Counted from the first letter of the stretch, positions 1 through 6,216 are shown. The stretch: 6,390 nucleotides of DNA from SXOA01 sp964444865 (GCA_964444865.1 CAYUJE010000352.1:1-6390), one strand, 5' to 3'. A program made the numbers and translations. Notes: generated from the sequence alone by a model not told the origin.

Positions 1-579
1 TGCTCCGCGGTAGAACAGCGGGCAATTGCCGAGCCGCTTCTTTCCGCGGTGCGAACGCTGCATAAGAAGCAAATGACCGGCAAAGGGAGCGACCCCACGT
101 TCAGTCCCCACGAAGGATTGGAAGTCCTGCGTCTGCTCGGCTCACTGGAGCTGCTCCCTGGGGAGACGAAAATCGAACTCGGCAATTTGCTCATCGATTT
201 GCTCCCGAAACGGAAGCTTGAGCCGCTCCGTCCCGCTTTGGCCTGGGGACTCGGCCGCATCGGCGCGCGAGTGCCGGTCTATGGACCGCTGAACACGGTC
301 GTCTCACCGCGCGAAGCGGCGGTTTGGGCCGAGAAAATTCTTGACGTCGGAGAGGAGAGCCCTATGAGCGTGTTTGCGCTTCTCCAAATCGCCCGCAAAA
401 CCGGCGACCGTTACCGAGACCTGCCGGAATCGTTGCGAGACAAAGTGCTCGCCTGGATGGAGCGGGCCAACGCTCCCTCCCACGCCCTCGAACTCGTTCG
501 CACCGGCGGCCAACTCGACGAGCAGGAACAGTCTCGCGTATTTGGAGAATCGTTGCCGAAGGGATTGCGGATACGCTAA
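1..579 (+). CDS. Hsp70 family protein, DnaK-related C-terminal domain (partial, 5' end outside window)
   Basis: The reading frame is open from the first base of the window to the TAA at 577-579, giving 192 C-terminal residues; the true start lies upstream. The sequence fits the DnaK-related region (DUF3731 type) that follows the actin-like ATPase domain in a group of large bacterial Hsp70-like proteins. Recognisable blocks are an LRLLGSLELLP stretch, KIELGNLLIDLL, then WGLGRIGARVPVYGPLNTVV, and finally DRYRDLPESLRDKVL. It is soluble, with no membrane segment or signal. By family it would be a cytoplasmic chaperone-like ATPase, but the nucleotide-binding half is not in the window, so activity cannot be judged. 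The role of this C-terminal domain is not established. An in-frame GTG at 49 could be mistaken for a start, but family-like sequence precedes and surrounds it. It converges with the next gene, and the stop codons overlap by 4 bp. Confidence 0.8.
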   Translation, partial: CSAVEQRAIAEPLLSAVRTLHKKQMTGKGSDPTFSPHEGLEVLRLLGSLELLPGETKIELGNLLIDLLPKRKLEPLRPALAWGLGRIGARVPVYGPLNTVVSPREAAVWAEKILDVGEESPMSVFALLQIARKTGDRYRDLPESLRDKVLAWMERANAPSHALELVRTGGQLDEQEQSRVFGESLPKGLRIR

Positions 580-1163
580 AAGCCATATCGGCGAAACGAT
601 TCCTTTACGTCGCGGCACAACAGCAGAACGATGGCCCAAATCGCGAAGGGGACGAGCAAGAAAAGATACGGATTGCAACTCGGAATCAGAGCAACGCAGG
701 CCCCAATCCACGCCCACCGATATGACTGTCGATTGAGCATCGACACCGACCCTGTGACTGTCAGTACGGGCAGCAGCGACCCCAGTACATATCCGATCAA
801 TAGGGCGACTACATCCTCTGATGCCCCTCGTTCCAGGAGTTCTGTTGCGAATAACTGCAGGCCCACAAACCAGACGCTCATCAGAAACCAAAGAATGGAA
901 CCGACCAGAAGGCAGTAAGCCGGTATGAGGAGGGGATTGCTCCTGGCTGTTTCGCTCTCAGGGGTAAGTGAACTGATGTAAGGGTTGTCAACTTTCGGGG
1001 GCTCCGCACTTGTGCTGGCGAATTCCTGTTCAGGATCCGCAAAGAGATTGGCCGAAACAGGTTGTGATTTGACCGAAGCAATCTTGCCGCGGCAGCTAGG
1101 ACAAATCCCTTCGGGAGTCGGAATCACGCGCATCCCACAACGCGGACATGTGGCAATGTTCAT
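576..1163 (-). CDS. Zinc-ribbon protein with about four transmembrane helices, function unknown
   Basis: This 195-residue protein starts at ATG 1163. An N-terminal zinc ribbon (Cys6-x2-Cys9 and Cys21-x2-Cys24) is followed by a polar, Pro/Ser-rich linker to about residue 75. Four hydrophobic segments then follow at roughly 77-101, 117-140, 149-163 and 165-184, and the protein ends in a short basic tail with Phe-Arg-Arg-Tyr. The last helix block (FLLVPFAIWAIVLL then CRDVKESF) resembles the end of many small planctomycete membrane proteins, where a bulky IWA-V-L helix precedes a D/PEVK-x-F tail. No enzymatic motif is visible. It is probably an inner-membrane protein with the zinc ribbon in the cytoplasm. 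The gene lies 63 bp downstream of the methyltransferase gene on the same strand, so it may be co-transcribed. A weak own promoter is also possible (TTGCAC at 1196-1201 and TAACAT at 1172-1177 on the minus strand, 18 nt apart). Its 3' end overlaps the convergent Hsp70-like gene by 4 bp. Confidence 0.85.
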   Translation of the reverse strand: MNIATCPRCGMRVIPTPEGICPSCRGKIASVKSQPVSANLFADPEQEFASTSAEPPKVDNPYISSLTPESETARSNPLLIPAYCLLVGSILWFLMSVWFVGLQLFATELLERGASEDVVALLIGYVLGSLLPVLTVTGSVSMLNRQSYRWAWIGACVALIPSCNPYLFLLVPFAIWAIVLLLCRDVKESFRRYGF

Positions 1164-1226
1164 AGACAGTCATGTTAGAGTCGCCTTCATTCTTTGTGCA
1201 ACACTCCTTCAGATTCAGAGCCCCCA

Positions 1227-1955
1227 TTAGACCGCAATCTTCGTCCCCACCACCATTTTAAGCCCTCGAAACGGCCGGGCGAACAAATCGTCATGCACCT
1301 CCACTTCAAAGCCATGCTCCGACAGGAGGCGTTTGGTTTCCGGCAGCAGGAAGGTGAGATAGAACATGATGAATGGCGGGCGAACGAGCAGGTTGCGTAG
1401 ATGCATGGCACCATTAAACGTGCGGGCCGCCCACCAGGCGGGCGAGGTGAGTGGCGGCATGTTCGCCGTTACCAGAGCAAAGCGGCCGCCGGGGCGAAGA
1501 GCTTTCGCAACCTGACCGACGAACTCCGATTCCTTGCCCCGTGGAACGTGCCCTAAGGAGCCAACGGTGAGTGCGAGGTCGAACTCGTTCTCGAACGGCA
1601 GGTTCAGAATCTCCCCTTGCACGAATTCGACGGGGCAACTCTGCTCAACTTCTGCTGCCTGGAGGTTCTTGCGTGCCTGGTCGAGCATCCCCTGGCTGAA
1701 GTCGATCCCCACGACGCGCCGGCGGCAGAGCGGGCGCAGAATGCGAATGGCGGCTCCGGTGCCGCAGGCAATGTCGAGCCCGTTGTCAATCGACCTCGGC
1801 GGTCCCAACACTTTGGCCATGCCGTCCAGAATTTCTTCCGGCGTGCGAAAGGGAGTGTAATCAAACTTGGGGGCCAGCAGGTCGTAGCCTTGCTCGGTCG
1901 AGGAGAGCGCCTGTCGAGCGAGTTCCCAGAACGTCGGTCCTTGAGGATGAAACAT
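1227..1955 (-). CDS. Class I SAM-dependent methyltransferase (substrate unknown)
   Basis: This 242-residue protein has a Rossmann-fold methyltransferase core. Motif I (LDIACGTGA, residues 60-68) binds S-adenosylmethionine. The acidic residue after strand 2 lies in VVGIDFSQGML (Asp85), and a motif IV-like strand is FDLALTVGSLGHV (125-137). LRPGGRFALVTA (153-164) is the usual strand 5 region of Methyltransf_11/25-type enzymes. The N-terminal 50 residues (around YDLLAPKFDYTPFRTPEEIL) form the helical cap seen in small-molecule and some protein methyltransferases. A hydrophobic stretch at 189-204 probably belongs to the fold, since the protein otherwise looks soluble. The ATG overlaps the TAA of the upstream FlhA-like gene as TAATG, with no Shine-Dalgarno sequence in front, so re-initiation by the ribosome finishing the upstream gene is the likely mode of translation. 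The substrate cannot be read from the sequence. It is not a FliB-type flagellin lysine methyltransferase by motif. The enzyme class is secure; the link to the FlhA-like protein is inferred from coupling. Confidence 0.92.
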   Translation of the reverse strand: MFHPQGPTFWELARQALSSTEQGYDLLAPKFDYTPFRTPEEILDGMAKVLGPPRSIDNGLDIACGTGAAIRILRPLCRRRVVGIDFSQGMLDQARKNLQAAEVEQSCPVEFVQGEILNLPFENEFDLALTVGSLGHVPRGKESEFVGQVAKALRPGGRFALVTANMPPLTSPAWWAARTFNGAMHLRNLLVRPPFIMFYLTFLLPETKRLLSEHGFEVEVHDDLFARPFRGLKMVVGTKIAV

Positions 1956-3496
1956 TACCGCGGCTGGCGGGGAAGGTCGCCGGGGGGGAGATCGCCGTGA
2001 GGACGTGGCTTGGTGGCACTTGTGCGGGCGGGAACAAGCTGGTCGTCGGTCGTATCCACCAGCGAGCCCTGCTGGACTCCCAGGTCTTCGAGGTCAAGCA
2101 TCCGCACCACCTCCAGCGGCAAGTCGGCGGGCACTTCCTCGCGAGCGATGACCGCCTGCCGCCCGATGCGCGGACGAATCAACTTCCACAAAGGCAAACG
2201 CATCTCAGCATCGACCAGGATCGCCAGGTTGCGGCGGCGCTCGGGGGCATCGCGAAAGAAGCGAGAAAGACAGACCACCAAATGATGCACCCAATCGGTC
2301 TTCGCCAGGTCCCCATCGGCAAGCTGAGCTTGAATGTAATCCGTTGCGGTTCGGTCAAACATAATCACATACAGGCGGCCGTCGTCTCCGCAAAGGTCGT
2401 GGCACATGGCGCGGCTGATGGCGAGGCGAGCGGCAACGACCAGATCTTCCGCCTCGTGCGGCGAGCAGGCTCGCAGGGCGATGGCTTCCAGAATACGCGG
2501 CAAATTCTTGATGGAAACCTCTTCCATCAGCAGCCGCCGCAAGATGACATGCAGTTCCGGCACCGGCACGCGGAGCGTCGCTTCACTCGCCGCGGCAGGC
2601 GCAACTCTCTCGAGCCGCGTCAGCAGTTGCCGCAGGTCGTCGACCGAGAACAACTCCGCGGCATATTCCTTGAGAACATGCTGCAAATGGACAGCCAGGG
2701 CCGCGCTCGGTTCGCAAACGAGATACCCGAGCATTTCGGCTTGTTCGCGCTGACCGGGCATAATCCACAGTGCTGGCAAGCCATACACGGGCTCTTTGGT
2801 GGTTGTGCCGGCAATGGTCTTCGAAACCTGGCCGCTGTCGATGGCCAGCAGTCGGTCGCAGGTCAACTCCCACGTTGCCACGGGGGCATCTTCCAAAAAA
2901 ATGCGATAGGCATTTGGCGAAAGACGAAGGTTGTCTTGCACCCGCACGCGCGGAACGGCGATGCCCAGTTCGCTCGCCACCTGGCTGCGTACCACGGGGA
3001 TCCGTCTCAACAAATCCCCTTGCTCTGTCGCCAGCTTGACCAGTCCCAACCCAATTTCCAGCCGCAAACGGTCGATCGAAAGACTCCGCTCCAGCGCGTC
3101 CTCGGCGGTTTCCGCGGTGACTGTTTCCGGATGCGGAGCACCGCCAGAAATCAACCGCGGCTCGGACTTGTCTTCGGAAATGGCGCTCCCCAGTTCCGGA
3201 TTCCGGCCGTAGGGCGCGGCATCGGGATGGATGTTGTCCTGGCAGCTGATGGCGACGATCTGGTGAAACTGGATGACCGTCTCGGCGTTCCGCGGACCAT
3301 GCACCGTTTCCGGATCGGAATGCTGCAACTGGCTATACCACCCCTGATCATCGTGCTCGGTGGTGACAAGCGTGTTGACAAGCCGCACATGGTCGCCGTT
3401 GACTTCCGCCACCTCTCCCCAGATCTTGATGTAGCCAAAGGTGGTAATGGTGACCTGCCGACCCAGGTAGCGAAGCAAGATGTCCTGGTAGTCCAT
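1955..3496 (-). CDS. Soluble FHIPEP protein: FlhA/SctV cytoplasmic domain fused to an N-terminal Sm-like beta-barrel, no membrane domain
   Basis: This 513-residue protein is read from ATG 3496. Residues 142-475 match the cytoplasmic half of the flagellar/type III export gate protein FlhA/SctV: RLRLEIGLGLVKLA, then DLLRRIPVVRSQVASELG, VPRVRVQDNLRLSPNAYRI, TKEPVYGLPALWI, REQAEMLGY, ELHVILRRLLMEEVSIKNLP and VIAREEVPADLPLEVV near the C-terminal end of that domain. FlhA proper is about 700 residues, with some eight N-terminal membrane helices forming the proton-driven channel; here none exist. Residues 1-80 instead look like a small Sm-like barrel (LLRYLGRQVTITTF, IWGEVAEVNGDHVRLVNT, and a strand FHQIVAIS). 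A low-complexity linker (about 95-140) joins the two, and a Pro/Arg-rich tail (476-513) ends the protein. In FlhA this domain forms a nonameric ring docking chaperone-substrate complexes; whether this one does is unknown. The frame extends upstream to a TTG at 3583, but the added residues lack domain character and would cross a hairpin, so ATG 3496 is preferred. The stop overlaps the methyltransferase start. Confidence 0.88.
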   Translation of the reverse strand: MDYQDILLRYLGRQVTITTFGYIKIWGEVAEVNGDHVRLVNTLVTTEHDDQGWYSQLQHSDPETVHGPRNAETVIQFHQIVAISCQDNIHPDAAPYGRNPELGSAISEDKSEPRLISGGAPHPETVTAETAEDALERSLSIDRLRLEIGLGLVKLATEQGDLLRRIPVVRSQVASELGIAVPRVRVQDNLRLSPNAYRIFLEDAPVATWELTCDRLLAIDSGQVSKTIAGTTTKEPVYGLPALWIMPGQREQAEMLGYLVCEPSAALAVHLQHVLKEYAAELFSVDDLRQLLTRLERVAPAAASEATLRVPVPELHVILRRLLMEEVSIKNLPRILEAIALRACSPHEAEDLVVAARLAISRAMCHDLCGDDGRLYVIMFDRTATDYIQAQLADGDLAKTDWVHHLVVCLSRFFRDAPERRRNLAILVDAEMRLPLWKLIRPRIGRQAVIAREEVPADLPLEVVRMLDLEDLGVQQGSLVDTTDDQLVPARTSATKPRPHGDLPPGDLPRQPR

Positions 3497-3516
3497 GGCA
3501 AGGTCTCTGGCCGCAG

Positions 3517-3536
3517 CCACGGTCACCAGACCGTGG
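3517..3536 (-). promoter_or_regulatory. Perfect 8-bp hairpin in the leader of the FlhA-like gene
   Basis: CCACGGTC (3517-3524), loop ACCA, then GACCGTGG (3529-3536) form a perfect GC-rich stem with a tetraloop. It ends 20 nt upstream of the FlhA-like start codon and 86 nt downstream of the isomerase stop codon. No T-run follows on the minus strand, so it is a poor intrinsic terminator. A leader RNA hairpin or a protein-binding palindrome is more likely. The structure is seen directly; any role is inferred. Confidence 0.45.
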
Positions 3537-3597
3537 GTTGATTTCTGACTGCAAATCCCACGCTCTGGTGAGCATGGCCACAATACGATTCAAACTG

Positions 3598-3613
3598 CCG
3601 TGATCGCTCACGG
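3598..3613 (-). terminator. Short stem-loop after the isomerase gene, possible weak terminator
   Basis: CCGTGA (3598-3603), loop TCGC, and TCACGG (3608-3613) make a 6-bp perfect stem beginning 9 nt after the isomerase stop codon (minus strand). The sequence after it (CAGTTTGAAT) has only a three-T run, so termination would be inefficient at best. Read-through into the FlhA-like gene is possible. Confidence 0.3.
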
Positions 3614-3622
3614 TCATCTCCA

Positions 3623-4540
3623 TCACTTCGCGGCGAGCTTCTCGCGGACGCGCTCGAGCAGTTTCTTGGTCGCCTTGATTCCTTCCGGTTCGCCAAGCTT
3701 GCTCCCTTCGTACTCAATGCCGCAGTAGCCGTGATAGCCGGCATCCAGGACGATTTTCATCATCTTCAAGTAATCCGTGTGAGTCTCGTTTCCTTCGGCA
3801 TCGAAGTCGTGGCTTTTGGCGCTGACCGCTTTGGCGAAGGGCATGGTTTCGGCGACTCCCTGATAACGGTCGTAGCCGTGGAAGTTTCCAAAATCAGGCA
3901 GCGTGCCGCAGTTCTTCAGGCCAACGGACTTGATGGTTTCGGACAACCACTTGCCATTGGAAGACAAGCCGCCGTGGTTCTCCACAATCACATTGAGCCC
4001 ATGCTGGGCGGCGAACTCGCTCAGCCTCCGCAACCCATCAGAAGCCAGTTTCTTAGCTTCTTCATAGTCATTGCTTGACTGGGCGTTCACCCGGATCGAA
4101 TGACAGCCGAGGAACTTGGCGGCTTCGACCCACTTGTAATGATTTTCGATCGCCTTGGTGCGCTTGGCGTCGTCTTTGTCCCCGAGTGCCCCTTCGCCAT
4201 CGATCATGATGAGGAGCATCTTCACGCCCAGGTCGTCGGCCCGCTTTTTCAAGTCCGCCAGATATTTTTCATCTTTGGCTTTGTCCTTGAAGAACTGGTT
4301 GACGAACTCGATGGCTTCGATGCCGTAGTCCTCCTTCGCCGCCTTGGCGAAGTCGAGGTTGTTCAGTTTGCCGCCAAACAAAGTCTTGTGCAGCGACCAT
4401 TGGGCCAGCGAAATCTTGAACAGCGGCTCCGCGGTCTTGGCCGGCTTGTCTTCGGCCATCACCCGCGAGAGGGGCAAAGCCATCGCGGCAGTTGCAGCCC
4501 CGGTGGTTTGCAAGAAAGTTCGGCGAGAAGAAGTGTTCAT
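3623..4540 (-). CDS. Tat-exported sugar phosphate isomerase/epimerase-like TIM-barrel protein
   Basis: The preferred start is ATG 4540, giving 305 residues. It opens with a twin-arginine signal (SSRRTFL at 4-10, then an Ala-rich hydrophobic stretch to about 25) and a plausible cleavage site after V-M-A29. An in-frame start at 4660 exists, but it would put 40 unrelated residues before the Tat motif. The rest is a xylose-isomerase-like TIM barrel (AP_endonuc_2 superfamily). Likely metal and active-site residues are Glu78 (AIEFVNQ), Glu187 (VENHGG), Asp216 (LPDFGNF), His244 (KSHDFD) and Glu276 (GIEYEG). Such proteins isomerise or epimerise sugars using a divalent cation; the substrate cannot be told here. 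Tat export of a folded metalloenzyme fits a periplasmic carbohydrate role, which is common in planctomycetes. No Shine-Dalgarno sequence precedes the start. The gene is divergent from pstB across 215 bp. It lies 126 bp upstream of the FlhA-like gene on the same strand and is probably a separate unit. Confidence 0.9.
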   Translation of the reverse strand: MNTSSRRTFLQTTGAATAAMALPLSRVMAEDKPAKTAEPLFKISLAQWSLHKTLFGGKLNNLDFAKAAKEDYGIEAIEFVNQFFKDKAKDEKYLADLKKRADDLGVKMLLIMIDGEGALGDKDDAKRTKAIENHYKWVEAAKFLGCHSIRVNAQSSNDYEEAKKLASDGLRRLSEFAAQHGLNVIVENHGGLSSNGKWLSETIKSVGLKNCGTLPDFGNFHGYDRYQGVAETMPFAKAVSAKSHDFDAEGNETHTDYLKMMKIVLDAGYHGYCGIEYEGSKLGEPEGIKATKKLLERVREKLAAK

Positions 4541-4618
4541 AGAGAAAGATTGTAAGTGAGCGCAGGGGATTTGCTCTGCGGCCGTCACACAAAAGCCGCC
4601 GTAATTACTCGCGGAATT

Positions 4619-4648
4619 AATATACCCCTGCTCTTTAGTTGCAAACAA
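4619..4648 (-). promoter_or_regulatory. Candidate sigma70-type promoter for the isomerase gene
   Basis: On the minus strand, TTGTTT (4643-4648) and TATATT (4619-4624) are separated by 18 nt. This would place transcription start around 4612 and leave a leader of about 70 nt before ATG 4540. The -10 match is fair and the -35 match is moderate. It is supported only by position and consensus. Confidence 0.3.
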
Positions 4649-4682
4649 CAGGTCGAACATGGATTTTTTGGAATTCGGACCT

Positions 4683-4725
4683 CTGTCAAGGTTTTTTTCA
4701 AGGTTCTCTTCAGTTTCCGTCAGCC
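4683..4725 (+). promoter_or_regulatory. Pho-box-like direct repeats upstream of pstB
   Basis: Four TCA-centred units are stacked: CTGTCAAGGTT (4683-4693), TTTTCAAGGTT (4695-4705), TCTTCAGTTT (4707-4716) and CCGTCAGCC (4717-4725). The TCA cores start at 4686, 4698, 4710 and 4720. PhoB-family regulators bind direct repeats of about 11 bp of the CTGTCA type, and PstB is a classic Pho-regulon product, so the site is plausible. Periods of 12, 12 and 10 depart from the regular 11, and the outer units are degenerate. A weak -10 (TTAAAT, 4739-4744) lies downstream. The repeats are seen directly; the regulator is inferred. Confidence 0.35.
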
Positions 4726-4740
4726 AACTCCCTAGGAGTT
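4726..4740 (+). promoter_or_regulatory. Palindrome enclosing the AGGAG of the pstB leader
   Basis: AACTCC (4726-4731), CTA, GGAGTT (4735-4740) form a perfect 6-bp inverted repeat. It contains the only Shine-Dalgarno-like AGGAG (4734-4738) near pstB, which sits 17 nt before ATG 4756, too far for a standard ribosome site. It may be an operator half-site pair or a weak RNA hairpin. Confidence 0.3.
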
Positions 4741-4755
4741 AAATCTTGGTTTACC

Positions 4756-5685
4756 ATGCAACCGCCACTTGAATCCGCTACCCCTTCTTTTTCCTCGATG
4801 AGCGAAAGTCCCGCCTCTCCGACGCCCCTCAAACCCGCTCGCCCCAGCGAAAAATCCGCCGGAAATCGGCTGGAGGCGATCGCCAAGGGGGCGACGTTTG
4901 AATCGGTGATTCACAAAGGGGTTCTCGCAGAAGACCCAATCGTCGAAGTGCAAAACTTTAACCTCTGGTATGGCACCAAGCAGGCTCTGTTCGATATCAA
5001 CATGCGGTTCCCCCGCAATAAAGTCACCGCCATCATCGGCCCCAGCGGCTGCGGCAAATCCACCTTGCTTCGGTGCATCAACCGGATGAACGACCTGATC
5101 GATACCGTCAAAATCAAGGGGGACATGCGGCTGTCCGGCGATTCGATTTACGGCCCTCACGTGGATGTCATCGAGCTGCGCAAACGGATGGGCATGGTCT
5201 TTCAAAAACCCAACCCTTTTCCGATGAGCATTTTTGATAACGTCGTCTATCCGCTGAAAATCGACGGCGAGCGGGATCGCACCATCATCAATGCCGTGGC
5301 CGAACAATCCCTCAAAGGGGCCGCCCTGTGGGATGAAGTCAGCACCCGGCTCAAGGAAAGCGCTCTCTCCCTTTCCGGCGGACAGCAGCAACGGCTCTGC
5401 ATCGCCCGAGCCATCGCCGCCGAGCCGGAGATTCTCTTGCTCGACGAACCCTGCTCGGCGCTGGACCCGATTGCGACCAATAAGGTGGAAGACCTGGTGC
5501 GCGAACTGCGGGGGGAATATTCGATTGTCATCGTCACCCACAACATGCAGCAGGCCTCCCGCGTCAGCGACTACACCGCCTTCATGTACCTCGGCCGGCT
5601 CATCGAATTCGGCCCCACCGCCGACCTCTTCACCCGCCCCAAGCTGAGCGAGACCGAAGCCTACGTCACGGGCCGGTTCGGCTAA
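4756..5685 (+). CDS. pstB: Phosphate ABC transporter ATP-binding protein PstB, orphan copy with N-terminal extension
   Basis: This 309-residue protein energises high-affinity phosphate import by the PstSCAB complex at the inner membrane. All ABC ATPase motifs are intact: Walker A GPSGCGKST (95-103), Q-loop Gln150 in VFQKPNPFPMSIFDN (a PstB hallmark), signature LSGGQQQR (206-213), Walker B ILLLDEPCSALDP (226-238) with catalytic Glu231, and H-loop His262 in IVTHNMQQA. LRCINRMNDL after Walker A and a C-terminal TEAYVTGRFG also fit PstB. PstB is usually about 250-270 residues; here roughly 60 extra Pro/Ser/Ala-rich residues precede the ATPase core, which starts near residue 61. ATG 4756 is chosen. 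ATG 4798 would shorten the extension, and the frame also runs upstream to 4639 through sequence that looks non-coding. The left neighbour is divergent and no gene is seen for 590 bp to the right, so pstS, pstC, pstA and phoU are not adjacent. Pho-box-like repeats lie upstream. Confidence 0.95.
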   Translation: MQPPLESATPSFSSMSESPASPTPLKPARPSEKSAGNRLEAIAKGATFESVIHKGVLAEDPIVEVQNFNLWYGTKQALFDINMRFPRNKVTAIIGPSGCGKSTLLRCINRMNDLIDTVKIKGDMRLSGDSIYGPHVDVIELRKRMGMVFQKPNPFPMSIFDNVVYPLKIDGERDRTIINAVAEQSLKGAALWDEVSTRLKESALSLSGGQQQRLCIARAIAAEPEILLLDEPCSALDPIATNKVEDLVRELRGEYSIVIVTHNMQQASRVSDYTAFMYLGRLIEFGPTADLFTRPKLSETEAYVTGRFG

Positions 5686-5703
5686 ACGACCCCGTGCAGC
5701 CAC

Positions 5704-5769
5704 GCCTCGTTCCCACGGTCCCCGTGGGAACGCAAGTCCCCGAGGCTCCGCCTCGTCCTGGCGCCCAGG
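5704..5769. repeat. REP-like palindromic element with three consecutive hairpins
   Basis: Three perfect stem-loops follow one another 18 nt after the pstB stop. The first is CGTTCCCACGG / TCC / CCGTGGGAACG (5708-5732, 11-bp stem). The second is CGAGGC / TCC / GCCTCG (5741-5755). The third is CCTGG / CGC / CCAGG (5757-5769). A copy of GCCTCG also stands at 5704-5709, so CGAGGC at 5741-5746 can pair with either copy, allowing two alternative folds. Elements of the GTTCCCACG...CGTGGGAAC kind followed by a GAGGC...GCCTC stem are dispersed intergenic repeats in many bacterial genomes (recalled, not searched). There is no T-run, so it is not a classical terminator, though it could stabilise the pstB mRNA 3' end or block read-through. 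Confidence 0.65.
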
Positions 5770-5814
5770 CAATGCCCGTCTGTTCGCGGTATGATTCATT
5801 GGATTCAGCTCTTT

Positions 5815-5827
5815 TTTTTCGCTTGGC
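5815..5827 (+). repeat. 13-bp direct repeat, left copy (TTTTTCGCTTGGC)
   Basis: TTTTTCGCTTGGC here is repeated exactly at 6245-6257 in the same orientation, 430 bp away. The left copy follows a longer T-run (eight Ts from 5812). Together the copies bracket most of the gene-free stretch. The match is exact; whether it marks a duplicated target, a recombinase site or chance is unknown. Confidence 0.5.
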
Positions 5828-6177
5828 CAGGTTCGCCGTAAATCGTTGCAACCACTGGCCTTAACGTTGATTCGTCCGATTCCTTTTGGCGTCATTTTCG
5901 ACATTCTTGATTCATAACTACCTACTTACTAATACGCAACTCCTTGATATTATTGCACTTGCGCGAGCGTCCGCCCCCGCAATGCTCCCTCGGATTCACG
6001 CACTGATAAGCTCTTTCACGATTCACTCCCGTGCCTCCAATTGGTTCCAAGTCCTTGCCGTCTCACAGTTTGCAACTCCGCCGCCGCGGCAACGGAAACA
6101 AAACCGATAAGCCGCGATAAGCCCCCGCGCCAGCTTGTTGCAGGCGGGAAAGGCCAACGCGCACGAAGCATCGTCCG

Positions 6178-6209
6178 CGCGCATCGGTCCCACGACTACT
6201 AGATGCGCG
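6178..6209. repeat. 8-bp inverted repeat CGCGCATC / GATGCGCG
   Basis: CGCGCATC (6178-6185) and GATGCGCG (6202-6209) are perfect complements with a 16-nt loop. The repeat lies about 70 bp past the recombinase stop codon. Its role is unknown; it could be a recombinase or regulator binding site. Confidence 0.45.
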
Positions 6210-6216
6210 AACAGTC

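Noticed and set aside
1997..3541. 514-codon plus-strand reading frame opposite the FlhA-like gene
   Set aside because: The opposite strand carries clear FHIPEP motifs. The plus-strand translation is rich in Gln, His and Arg and has no recognisable domain, as expected for an antisense shadow in GC-rich DNA.
3348..3626. Minus-strand frame starting just after the isomerase and running into the FlhA-like gene
   Set aside because: It overlaps the start of the FlhA-like gene in another frame, and most of its residues are Gly/Arg/His-rich shadow sequence.
4100..4555. 151-codon plus-strand frame opposite the isomerase
   Set aside because: The antisense strand encodes a complete Tat signal and TIM-barrel motifs, and the plus-strand product has no family character.
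5704..5769. CRISPR repeat or classical terminator reading of the palindromes
   Set aside because: There are no regularly spaced repeats with unique spacers and no T-run after the stems, so a REP-like element explains them better.
4732..5904. 390-codon minus-strand reading frame opposite pstB
   Set aside because: It is the antisense of an intact PstB with all motifs, and its translation is Gly/Asp-rich without domains.
5886..6110. 74-codon plus-strand frame between pstB and the recombinase
   Set aside because: There is no ribosome site, no domain and no coding bias, and it begins inside an AT-rich spacer. It is most likely chance.
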